From: an uncultured Christensenella sp.
Lineage (GTDB): Bacteria; Bacillota; Clostridia; Christensenellales; UBA3700
NCBI GenBank assembly: GCA_910578245.1
Contig: CAJTPC010000008.1
Location: 1-46,884 of the forward strand
DNA length: 46,884 nucleotides
Direction of reading: 5' to 3'
Positions within the stretch are counted from its first letter, which is position 1. Each line of letters begins with the position of its first letter. Under the pieces are notes generated by a model. That model did not search any database. It had not been told where the DNA came from and worked only from the letters and a program-made list of their open reading frames with translations. The position numbers and the translations under genes were made by a program. Of the stretch, positions 8,024 through 14,291 are shown piece by piece.

Positions 8024-8911
8024 ATGGATAAATTTATTCAGGGGTGTATGCGCATTAAAGATATGACTGCTTCCGAGGTGAGGGAACTTATTGACGCCAA
8101 CTTGGAAGTGGGTATCAACGTATTTGATCACGCCGATATTTACGGCGGAGGCGAATGCGAAACTCTTTTTGGCAAAGCTCTCAAGGAAGCTCCTCAACTG
8201 AGAGATAAGATAGTATTGCAGACTAAGGGCGGAATCGTCAAAGATTTGTCTTGCCATAGATATGACAACAGCGCTAATTACCTCATTGACTGCGCGCATA
8301 AGAGCATAAAGAGATTGGGCGTAGAGAAGATAGATAGATTTCTTATCCATAGACCGGACGCGCTTTTCAATCCCGACGATGTTGCAAAGGCTTTTGACAC
8401 GCTTACTTCAGAGGGCGTAGTAGAGGAGTTCGGCGTAAGTAATTTTTCAGGATCTCAAATAGAACTTTTGCAAAGCGGTTGCAAGCAAAAACTTTTGTAT
8501 AACCAGATAAGAGTTAGCCTTTTCCATTGTCCTATGATAGAATACGGAATGAACTACAACCGTTATTATGACGCAGGCGTCAACAGAGATGGCGGTACGC
8601 TTGACTATTGTAGATTAAATGGCGTACAAATACAGTGCTATTCGCCGTATAAGGGTAATAAAAAGTCTTTTATAGGGGATATCAAATATCCAAAACTAAA
8701 CAAACTACTCAAAGAACTTGCGTTTAAGTACGACGTTACTCCCAACGCTATCGTAGCCTCTTGGCTCTTCAAGCATCCCGCAGGTTTTGCGGTAATCAAC
8801 GGCACGACTAAACCGGAACGAGTAAAGCAAATCGCCAAGGCAAAAGACGTAACTTTGACGCGTAGCGAGTGGTATGCGCTGTATCATTCGTTGGGAAGAA
8901 AGTTGCCTTAG
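8024..8911 (+). CDS. Aldo/keto reductase
   Basis: A 295-residue NADPH-dependent aldo/keto reductase, the size of E. coli YdhF-type enzymes. The catalytic tetrad is complete: D35 and Y40 in FDHADIYGGG, K68 in QTKGG and H109 in FLIHRPD. The FGVSNFSG motif and a C-terminal NGTTKPERV cofactor loop are present. It reduces carbonyls to alcohols; substrate cannot be told. AGAGGTGTTGT before the ATG is a fair ribosome site. It appears monocistronic, with terminators at 7877-7914 and 8950-8980. Confidence 0.9.
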   Translation: MDKFIQGCMRIKDMTASEVRELIDANLEVGINVFDHADIYGGGECETLFGKALKEAPQLRDKIVLQTKGGIVKDLSCHRYDNSANYLIDCAHKSIKRLGVEKIDRFLIHRPDALFNPDDVAKAFDTLTSEGVVEEFGVSNFSGSQIELLQSGCKQKLLYNQIRVSLFHCPMIEYGMNYNRYYDAGVNRDGGTLDYCRLNGVQIQCYSPYKGNKKSFIGDIKYPKLNKLLKELAFKYDVTPNAIVASWLFKHPAGFAVINGTTKPERVKQIAKAKDVTLTRSEWYALYHSLGRKLP

Positions 8912-8949
8912 ACGAAGAATATTTGTGACAATACAAACTTTTAAGAAAA

Positions 8950-8980
8950 AAATAGGAGCGTTTTACTCCTATTTTGTTTT
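8950..8980 (+). terminator. Rho-independent terminator
   Basis: AAATAGGAG (8950-8958) pairs with CTCCTATTT (8966-8974), followed by TGTTTTT. It ends the aldo/keto reductase unit and lies directly before the ispE promoter. Confidence 0.8.
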
Positions 8981-8985
8981 TATTA

Positions 8986-9014
8986 TTGAAATTTGTCAGT
9001 TATAATGCTAGAAT
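8986..9014 (+). promoter_or_regulatory. ispE promoter giving a leaderless start
   Basis: TTGAAA (8986-8991), 17-base spacer, TG at 9006-9007 and TAGAAT (9009-9014) form a near-consensus extended promoter. The expected transcript start, 7-8 bases on, falls at about 9021-9023, the ispE ATG. No ribosome site precedes that ATG. Confidence 0.6.
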
Positions 9015-9022
9015 AATATTAT

Positions 9023-9826
9023 ATGAATTCTATCAGCATTAAAGTAAACGCAAAAATTAATCTATCGTTGGACATAACGGGAGTGAGAGAAGACGGCTAC
9101 CATCTCTTGGATATGCTTATGACTTCGGTGGATATTTTCGATACTATCACTGCGCGTAAGAGCCATATACCCAAAGTAACTATGGACGGCAGGGAAGTGG
9201 GCGGAGATAACACAGCCGTCAAGGCGCTAAAACTTTTGCAGGACAAGTTTAGTATTGCTATGCAAGTAGACGTTGTCAAGGGCATACCTTTTTCGGCAGG
9301 TATGGGCGGGTCGTCCGCCGACGCAAGCGGAGTGTTTTATTGCGCAAGTAAACTGTGGAATATTGCAATCGAAGAACTTATCCCGCTTGCCTTAAAAGTG
9401 GGATGCGACGTTCCGTATATGCTTTTTGGCGGCGGAGCAAGAGTTCAAGGCGTGGGAGAGATAGTCACTCCTGTCGAAGTAGGACATATGACGCTTGTCA
9501 TTGCGCAAAAAGTCATTGGCAGTTCCACTAAAGATATATACCGCAAATTTGACGAAGTAGGGGGAGAACGCGACAAGAGCAAGACGTATTTCAACGTACT
9601 TGAGCGCGGGGCGGTAATGCTTAATCCGCAAATAGACGAGGCAAGGGCGGATTTGCAAAAATATGCCAACCAAGTTTTTATGACGGGTAGCGGTAGCGCT
9701 TACGTAGGCGTGTTCGACGGTGAAGAAGAGGCTAAGCGTTGCGTTGAGAGTTTGCAAGATTATGTATTTTGTAAGTCGGCGCATACACAGCCGCAAGGCA
9801 TTGAGATAATTTGGCAAGAGCAATAG
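9023..9826 (+). CDS. ispE: 4-diphosphocytidyl-2-C-methyl-D-erythritol kinase
   Basis: Phosphorylates CDP-methylerythritol in the non-mevalonate isoprenoid pathway. GHMP kinase fold of 267 residues, slightly shorter than E. coli IspE. The N-terminal KINLSLDITGVREDGYHLLD contains the substrate-binding Lys and the DGYH motif. The ATP loop reads FSAGMGGSSADA near residues 87-100. DVPYMLFGG near 133 and MTGSGSAYVG near 226 complete the three GHMP motifs. There is no Shine-Dalgarno sequence, and the promoter lies at leaderless spacing. Neighbours share no pathway. Confidence 0.92.
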   Translation: MNSISIKVNAKINLSLDITGVREDGYHLLDMLMTSVDIFDTITARKSHIPKVTMDGREVGGDNTAVKALKLLQDKFSIAMQVDVVKGIPFSAGMGGSSADASGVFYCASKLWNIAIEELIPLALKVGCDVPYMLFGGGARVQGVGEIVTPVEVGHMTLVIAQKVIGSSTKDIYRKFDEVGGERDKSKTYFNVLERGAVMLNPQIDEARADLQKYANQVFMTGSGSAYVGVFDGEEEAKRCVESLQDYVFCKSAHTQPQGIEIIWQEQ

Positions 9827-9843
9827 GTTGCGAGGAAGTAATT

Positions 9844-10311
9844 ATGCAAGCTAAGTTCTATTATCAAAATCCAAAAGCTCCAAGACCTAATAAGCCAAAC
9901 CATATTGGAATTACGGCTATTTTGGTAAATAACGGAAAGATATTGTTTGAAAGGCGAAGCGATTGCGCTAGGTGGTCGCTTATCGGAGGAGGTTTGGAAG
10001 CCGACGAAACTTTAAGAGAATGTTTTTCAAGAGAGATAAAGGAAGAAATAGGACTTGAATTACAAGCGCCCAATAGATTTATTATTTATGACGATCCGAC
10101 TAGAATAGTTCAATATCCTGACGGCAATGTCTTGCGAATAATAACTGCATTGTTTGTTAAAAATATAGATATTGACGAAGACGGACTAAAAGTAAGTCAA
10201 GAGTCGCTTGGATTGAAGTTCTTTAACTTAGACGAAATAAAGACGTTGGATATTGTAGAAACGCATAGACATATAGTCAATGATTATATAGACGGTAAGA
10301 TAGATTATTAA
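9844..10311 (+). CDS. Nudix hydrolase
   Basis: A 155-residue Nudix protein. The box GGGLEADETLRECFSREIKE then EIGLEL has all GX5E and RE-x-x-EE-x-G ligands. An earlier in-frame start at 9811 would overlap ispE; the ATG at 9844 follows GCGAGGAAG and is preferred. The N-terminal NPKAPRPNKPNHIG stretch resembles ADP-ribose or NADH-type Nudix proteins, but substrate is open. It follows ispE by 17 bases and probably shares its transcript. Confidence 0.82.
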   Translation: MQAKFYYQNPKAPRPNKPNHIGITAILVNNGKILFERRSDCARWSLIGGGLEADETLRECFSREIKEEIGLELQAPNRFIIYDDPTRIVQYPDGNVLRIITALFVKNIDIDEDGLKVSQESLGLKFFNLDEIKTLDIVETHRHIVNDYIDGKIDY

Positions 10312-10376
10312 ATAAAGCAATTCATTTTTTGATTTGAAAAATAAAATACGTAATAACATATAAAGGAGTAAACATT

Positions 10377-10913
10377 ATGAGTAAGTATCAAGGTACTCAA
10401 ACAGAGAAAAATCTTCAATCTGCATTTGCAGGAGAGTCGCAAGCAAGGAATAAGTATACTTATTTCGCTTCCGTAGCTAAGAAAGAGGGATTTGAACAAA
10501 TTGCTTCTATTTTTCTAAAGACGGCAGACAACGAAAAAGAACACGCAAAGCTATGGCTAAAAGAATTGCAAGGTATTGGCAATACGGCAGACAATCTAGC
10601 CGATGCGGCAGGCGGAGAAAACTTTGAGTGGACGGACATGTACGAGGAATACGCTAAGACGGCGGAAAAAGAAGGCTTTCCTGAAATAGCAAAGAAATTC
10701 CGCGCAGTCGGCGCAATCGAAAAGCGCCATGAAGAGAGATTCCGCGCGCTTCTCAAAAACGTAGAAACAGCGCAAGTATTTGCAAAGAGCCAAGTCAAAG
10801 TCTGGGAGTGTCGCAATTGCGGACATATCGTAGTAGGAACTCAAGCTCCACAGGTCTGTCCTGTGTGCAATCATCCACAAAGTTACTTTGAGATTAGCGA
10901 AGAAAATTATTAA
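10377..10913 (+). CDS. Rubrerythrin
   Basis: A 178-residue rubrerythrin, a non-haem di-iron peroxidase that protects anaerobes against hydrogen peroxide. The N-terminal ferritin-like domain (about 1-135) holds the iron-ligand helices: AGESQARNKYTYFA, DNEKEHAKLW and AIEKRHEERF. The C-terminal rubredoxin domain binds iron through two CxxC pairs, in CRNCGH and CPVCNHP. AAAGGAG gives a strong ribosome site. Single gene with terminator 10941-10975. It supports an anaerobic lifestyle. Confidence 0.95.
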   Translation: MSKYQGTQTEKNLQSAFAGESQARNKYTYFASVAKKEGFEQIASIFLKTADNEKEHAKLWLKELQGIGNTADNLADAAGGENFEWTDMYEEYAKTAEKEGFPEIAKKFRAVGAIEKRHEERFRALLKNVETAQVFAKSQVKVWECRNCGHIVVGTQAPQVCPVCNHPQSYFEISEENY

Positions 10914-10940
10914 AAATAAAATTCCAATGAATTTATTCAA

Positions 10941-10975
10941 AAGAAGCGAAAAACAGTCGCTTCTTTTCTATTTTA
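10941..10975 (+). terminator. Rho-independent terminator after rubrerythrin
   Basis: AAGAAGCGA (10941-10949) pairs exactly with TCGCTTCTT (10957-10965), followed by TTCTATTTT. The same nine-base arms recur in the terminator at 46803-46832. Confidence 0.85.
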
Positions 10976-10982
10976 GGCAAAT

Positions 10983-11042
10983 GTAAACAAAAGTTGACAC
11001 ACATGTCAACAAAAGTTTACATATATGTCAACAAAAGTTGAC
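10983..11042 (+). repeat. Three tandem 16-bp palindromes, 22-bp period
   Basis: GTAAACAAAAGTTGAC (10983-10998), GTCAACAAAAGTTTAC (11005-11020) and GTCAACAAAAGTTGAC (11027-11042). Each is an inverted repeat of six bases around AAAA; the third is perfect. The 22-bp period puts all copies on one face of the helix. A further half-site TTGACATGTAAAG follows at 11053. They overlap a promoter and look like a cooperative operator array. Confidence 0.75.
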
Positions 11043-11066
11043 ACTAAAATCATTGACATGTAAAGA
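11038..11066 (+). promoter_or_regulatory. Promoter overlapping the third operator
   Basis: TTGACA (11038-11043), 17-base spacer, TAAAGA (11061-11066). The -35 box is inside the third palindrome, so a bound regulator would compete with RNA polymerase. It would transcribe the 36-aa peptide at 11116. Confidence 0.5.
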
Positions 11067-11115
11067 GTTTTTTCGCTAAGGTGAAATTAAGAAAACACTA
11101 AAGGGGGAAACTTTT

Positions 11116-11226
11116 ATGCACTACAAAGGAAAAAGTCTTACGACAAATTTGGTAGCGATTATTTTGCTACTTTCAATGGTATTATGCTTTACGTTGAGTA
11201 AAGCCAGTCACGTTTTGTTATTATAG
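11116..11226 (+). CDS. 36-aa hydrophobic peptide behind an operator array
   Basis: ATG after AAGGGGGAAA opens a 36-residue frame: short basic N-terminus (MHYKGKSLTTN), a hydrophobic core LVAIILLLSMVLCFTL, then SKASHVLLL and TAG. It looks like either a one-pass membrane micropeptide or a signal peptide cut short by decay. The strong ribosome site and the promoter with three palindromic operators favour a real regulated small protein. No family recognised. Confidence 0.45.
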   Translation: MHYKGKSLTTNLVAIILLLSMVLCFTLSKASHVLLL

Positions 11227-11278
11227 AAAATATTTATAATTACGAAATTAAATTCGAAGTAAACCTGTTGCCAATCTA

Positions 11279-11312
11279 TAGAATGTCCAAAATTAAGACC
11301 GTAGATTGTATT
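11279..11312 (+). repeat. 34-bp direct repeat, left copy
   Basis: Begins TAGAATGTCCAAAATTAAGA and ends GATTGTATT. It is identical to 11974-12007. The two copies bracket the lipoprotein gene at a period of 695 bp. Confidence 0.8.
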
Positions 11313-11373
11313 CACGATTGAGAAAACAAATTATTATCATAAAAATTATTATATTTAGTATAAGGAGGATAAG

Positions 11374-11868
11374 ATGAAAAAGAAAATAGTATTAGTCATT
11401 TTGTTAGCGTTGATATGTATAATGAGCGTATCAACTTTTGGCGCCTGTGGGAATGATAAGCCAATACAAGTGTTATTGGAACTAATCAATCCGACTACAG
11501 GTGAAGTTGTAAATTATGAGGACACTATTGATTTGCCGGCAGAAAAAACACCGATAGAAGTGCGAGTCAAGGTTAAGGAAACCGGCGAGTATTTGACAGA
11601 TTATGATATACCGGAAAATACTGTTAAAGGTAGTTGCACAGCTAGATTTGTTCTGATACGCCGAGACGCTCATTCTTCTGGCTCAATAACAGTGTGTTCT
11701 GACGGATACTGGCCTACATTAGAACAAATTAATGAAGCGCCATGGGGGTATGATACTTATGAAGTAAAACTTTCATTTGATTGTAAACCGGTAAGCGTAG
11801 TCGACCCAAACTACAAATACAAATATTTTGCATATTCACGTAGCATAGGAATAAATATCAATAAATAA
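11374..11868 (+). CDS. Lipoprotein, unknown function
   Basis: A 164-residue exported lipoprotein. The signal sequence is MKKKIVLVILLALICIMSVS, followed by the lipobox FGAC with the lipidated Cys at residue 25. The mature part is rich in Asp, Thr and Lys, has two further cysteines in the middle and one near the end, and shows no catalytic motif I recognise. The repeated Val-Asp-Pro-rich pattern suggests a small beta-sandwich. AAGGAGGATAAG is a very strong ribosome site. The gene is enclosed by a 34-bp direct repeat, which suggests arrival as a small cassette or a local duplication. Confidence 0.6.
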   Translation: MKKKIVLVILLALICIMSVSTFGACGNDKPIQVLLELINPTTGEVVNYEDTIDLPAEKTPIEVRVKVKETGEYLTDYDIPENTVKGSCTARFVLIRRDAHSSGSITVCSDGYWPTLEQINEAPWGYDTYEVKLSFDCKPVSVVDPNYKYKYFAYSRSIGININK

Positions 11869-11886
11869 TTTATGGAGGAGATACAA

Positions 11887-11976
11887 ATGAAGACTTGGAA
11901 GAAATTATGCGAAACGGCAGATATTATCAGTTTTGCGGAAGAACGCAAACAACTTACTGCAGGATTTTTTCATTAG
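11887..11976 (+). CDS. 29-aa frame ending in the repeat
   Basis: ATG after TGGAGGAG opens 29 residues, MKTWKKLCETADIISFAEER then KQLTAGFFH. Its TAG stop is the first three bases of the right 34-bp repeat copy. It is probably a gene truncated when the repeat arrived, or a short coupled peptide 18 bases after the lipoprotein. The good ribosome site argues that it is translated. Confidence 0.35.
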   Translation: MKTWKKLCETADIISFAEERKQLTAGFFH

Positions 11977-12007
11977 AATGTCCAAAATTAAGACCGTAGA
12001 TTGTATT
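11974..12007 (+). repeat. 34-bp direct repeat, right copy
   Basis: Exact copy of 11279-11312. After it the sequences diverge at once, so the repeat limits are sharp. Confidence 0.8.
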
Positions 12008-12113
12008 TTGGATAAGTGACGCGTTGAAATAATTTAGAAGTGAATAAGCCTCGCAAGTAAGGCAGACCCACATGGCACAAAGTGAAGTCGCAATAAAAAC
12101 AGGGGAATAGAAG

Positions 12114-12148
12114 AAGTGAGATGTTTTGCATCTCACTTTCTATTTCAC
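12114..12148. terminator. Hairpin with T-rich flank, possible terminator
   Basis: AAGTGAGATG (12114-12123) pairs exactly with CATCTCACTT (12129-12138), followed by TCTATTT. It lies in a stretch (12008-12280) with no supportable gene. Confidence 0.6.
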
Positions 12149-12192
12149 GCTAAGAAGCGACCTCTTAGCTGTGGCAGAGAGTGAGGGATTTG
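12149..12192 (-). repeat. Partial tRNA-Ser 3' end with its own hairpin
   Basis: TGGCAGAGAGTGAGGGATTT plus G (12172-12192) repeats the last 21 bases of the tRNA-Ser gene at 12313-12333, including CCA. Just beyond, GCTAAGA and TCTTAGC (12149-12169) form a hairpin, mirroring the tRNA-hairpin order of the intact gene. This looks like a tRNA attachment site left by integration; see findings. Confidence 0.6.
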
Positions 12193-12280
12193 TAAGGAGC
12201 GGAGCAACGGCATAGCGAGCAAGCGGATAGCGTCTTGTGCGAGCGTCACTAATTCGGTGTCCAGAACTCTCTTTAAGACA

Positions 12281-12308
12281 AGAAGCATATCTTTTCAGAT
12301 ATGCTTCT
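12281..12308 (-). terminator. Terminator of tRNA-Ser
   Basis: AGAAGCATATCT (12281-12292) pairs exactly with AGATATGCTTCT (12297-12308) around TTTC. Read on the minus strand it follows the tRNA by four bases and runs into TTGTCTT. Confidence 0.65.
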
Positions 12309-12312
12309 GTCA

Positions 12313-12402
12313 TGGCAGAGAGTGAGGGATTTGAACCCTCGGAACGGTTTCCCGTTCACACGATTTCCAATCGTGCGCCTTCGACCACTCAGCCAACTCT
12401 CT
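12313..12402 (-). tRNA. tRNA-Ser (GGA anticodon)
   Basis: On the minus strand the gene starts AGAGAGTTGGCTGAGTGGTC and ends with an encoded CCA. The acceptor AGAGAGT pairs with ACTCTCT. The anticodon arm CACGA-TTGGAAA-TCGTG gives GGA, which reads UCC and UCU. A long variable arm (GAACGGGAAACCGTTC) and the GGTTCAAATCC T-arm confirm class II serine tRNA. Total 90 bases. Confidence 0.95.
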
Positions 12403-12419
12403 ATAAATTATTAAGGTAA

Positions 12420-12708
12420 TGTGATAATATCATAAAAAATAGTATTTTGCAAGCAATTTGCAGATTAAAATGGGCAAAATAAAAATATGAACCAAGAAAT
12501 TTTTATGTATGTTGGCGAGTTTTGAAGGAATAGCGTAGCTCATTTGGGTTAGCTTTACGATAAATTTGCAAAAAAAATAGAAAATTTATAATATTTTGCG
12601 AAAAAATTTTCTTAAAAATAAAACATTATACAATTTATGATTGCATAATTGAGATTGGCAATGTTATACTATACTTGAATTTTAATGTTTTTACTCTAAG
12701 GAGGAACT
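12420..12708. other. AT-rich intergenic region before the Wzz-like gene
   Basis: No gene is supportable. The only signal is a promoter at 12641-12670 (TTGCAT, 18 bases, TATACT), giving a leader of about 30 bases with AAGGAGGAA before the ATG at 12709. Confidence 0.5.
12641..12670 (+). promoter_or_regulatory. Promoter of the Wzz-like gene
   Basis: TTGCAT (12641-12646) and TATACT (12665-12670) with an 18-base spacer, about 38 bases before the start codon. Confidence 0.5.
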
Positions 12709-14184
12709 ATGGAAGAGAATATCAATGGCGAGTTGACCTTTAGAAAAATTTGGCAACAAATTAAAAAAAGCGGTGTTAGAATAATAGTTTACGCTATCAT
12801 TGCGCTTATCGTTTGCGGCGGAATTTTGGGAATATGCGACATATTTGTAAGTCAGAGCCAATACGAGACCAGAATAACTTATTACTATTCGGGAGCTGAA
12901 CTTGGCGAGGGACCTTGGGGCGGACAAATAGACGTAGTAGCAGATATTACGTCTGCAAGCAACGTGTCCTCGGCTTTGGACAAGCTGAATTACAGCGATG
13001 AAGTAAGGGATGAATTGATAAACTTGGTTATTAGAAACCTTAGCGTAATCAGCGCGGTAGACGAGAAAGTAGATGAAAACGGAGTATTATTGAGCGGAAC
13101 TTACAGTTACAGAATAGTTCTTTCGCAAAATTCCGATATTGATAAGATTATCCATTCAAGAAACAGCTACAATAATATCGTAAGCGCTATTACTTCAAAT
13201 CATATAGAAAACTTTAAGAAAAAGTATTCTTTCAGTACGTCGCTAGGAAAGATTGCTGTCACAGGAGGTTATAACGCTTTCCAAAATTACAGTATAATTA
13301 AAGGCAATATAAACGTCTTCCTAGAAGAGGGCAATATGTGCAATAAGATAGCTCCTTCATTTGTGTCTACCAATGAGAAGATGTCGTTTGGAGTTTTGCT
13401 AAACCGCATAGAAAACGTATTGTTGCCAAAATTGGAGGCATATAGCGATTTCGTAGCGTCCAACGGTATAGACGCCAATAATGAGAAGGATTACGTCAAT
13501 AAGATGCTTGCAGACGCAACAAGCGAGGTTGCGAGGAGAGAAAAGGACGTTGAAGAATGTCTAGAAGCGCTTAAAGCGCTTACCAACGGCGCCATAGATA
13601 TGCCAAGTAACGGCACGATAATTGTCAATCCGGCAAATCCTGAAACCTTGAACAAAGCCATTGAAGATCTTAATCTTGCTAAAAGCAAGAGAGATCTTGC
13701 TCAAGCCGAGAAAACTTTCTGGGAGAGATGTCAGAAAGATTACGAGGGCGCTCAAAGTTTTGCAGACAGAAGCGAGGCTGATAAAACTACGCTTATTAAT
13801 ACTGCAAACGCGCTTGTCAACGAGGTTGTCAACGAATATAATTCTTTAGTTGATAGTTACAAAGTTTTGATTGAAGATTACAACAACGGTTACAACGTTA
13901 CTGCTCTCGTCAGAATGACGTCCGCGCCTAAGCAATCTACTAATTCTCCAATTACATTAAGAGGAGGCTTGATAGTGGAGATTATGGTATTGATTATTTC
14001 AGTAATCGTGGCAATGCTTGTGACAAGCAAGAAAGGCGCGATGAGATTAAAGAAAAAGACGGAAGAGGAGCAAGTTGAAGATCAAGACGTCGTCTATGAA
14101 AACGTTGAACCGCAGGGCTTGCCTTCTCAAAGTTTGGAAAGTCCTATAGACGAGGCTGAAGATACCGATCAAACTAATCTATAA
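12709..14184 (+). CDS. Wzz-like polysaccharide chain-length / capsule protein
   Basis: A 491-residue protein with the Wzz layout: cytoplasmic N-terminus, TM1 at about 24-47, a long extracytoplasmic part with helices and a predicted coiled coil (about 265-385), and TM2 at about 426-446. An acidic cytoplasmic tail (450-491) follows. Such proteins set the length of surface polysaccharides with Wzy-type polymerases; the next gene encodes such a polymerase-like protein. No Walker motif is present, so it is not the fused tyrosine-kinase type. AAGGAGGAA is a strong ribosome site. Sequence resemblance is weak, so the call rests mainly on architecture and neighbour. Confidence 0.55.
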   Translation: MEENINGELTFRKIWQQIKKSGVRIIVYAIIALIVCGGILGICDIFVSQSQYETRITYYYSGAELGEGPWGGQIDVVADITSASNVSSALDKLNYSDEVRDELINLVIRNLSVISAVDEKVDENGVLLSGTYSYRIVLSQNSDIDKIIHSRNSYNNIVSAITSNHIENFKKKYSFSTSLGKIAVTGGYNAFQNYSIIKGNINVFLEEGNMCNKIAPSFVSTNEKMSFGVLLNRIENVLLPKLEAYSDFVASNGIDANNEKDYVNKMLADATSEVARREKDVEECLEALKALTNGAIDMPSNGTIIVNPANPETLNKAIEDLNLAKSKRDLAQAEKTFWERCQKDYEGAQSFADRSEADKTTLINTANALVNEVVNEYNSLVDSYKVLIEDYNNGYNVTALVRMTSAPKQSTNSPITLRGGLIVEIMVLIISVIVAMLVTSKKGAMRLKKKTEEEQVEDQDVVYENVEPQGLPSQSLESPIDEAEDTDQTNL

Positions 14185-14225
14185 GCCAATAATATGAAAT
14201 TAGAACAAAACATACAAAATTTGTC

Positions 14226-14255
14226 AAAACCCGACTGCAAGGTCGGGTTTTGTTA
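14226..14255 (+). terminator. Rho-independent terminator
   Basis: AAAACCCGAC (14226-14235) pairs exactly with GTCGGGTTTT (14242-14251). It splits the Wzz-like and ligase-like genes into two transcripts. Confidence 0.85.
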
Positions 14256-14285
14256 TTGACAAACCCTTTGTAAGTAGACTAAAAT
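14256..14285 (+). promoter_or_regulatory. Promoter at leaderless spacing before the ligase-like gene
   Basis: TTGACA (14256-14261), 18-base spacer, TAAAAT (14280-14285). The start codon is at 14292, seven bases beyond the -10 box, so the transcript should begin at the ATG. No ribosome site is seen. Confidence 0.55.
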
Positions 14286-14291
14286 GAAAAT

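Noticed and set aside
10983..11042. CRISPR-like array
   Set aside because: The repeats are palindromic 16-mers with only six-base gaps, three copies and no cas genes. They fit an operator array.
11954..12136. A 60-aa minus-strand frame beyond the 34-bp repeat
   Set aside because: It starts inside a hairpin, has no ribosome site and ends in the repeat. No protein-like pattern.
12237..12419. A 60-aa frame containing AESEGFEPS over the tRNA region
   Set aside because: It is the well-known false translation of a class II tRNA-Ser read backwards; the tRNA explains the sequence.
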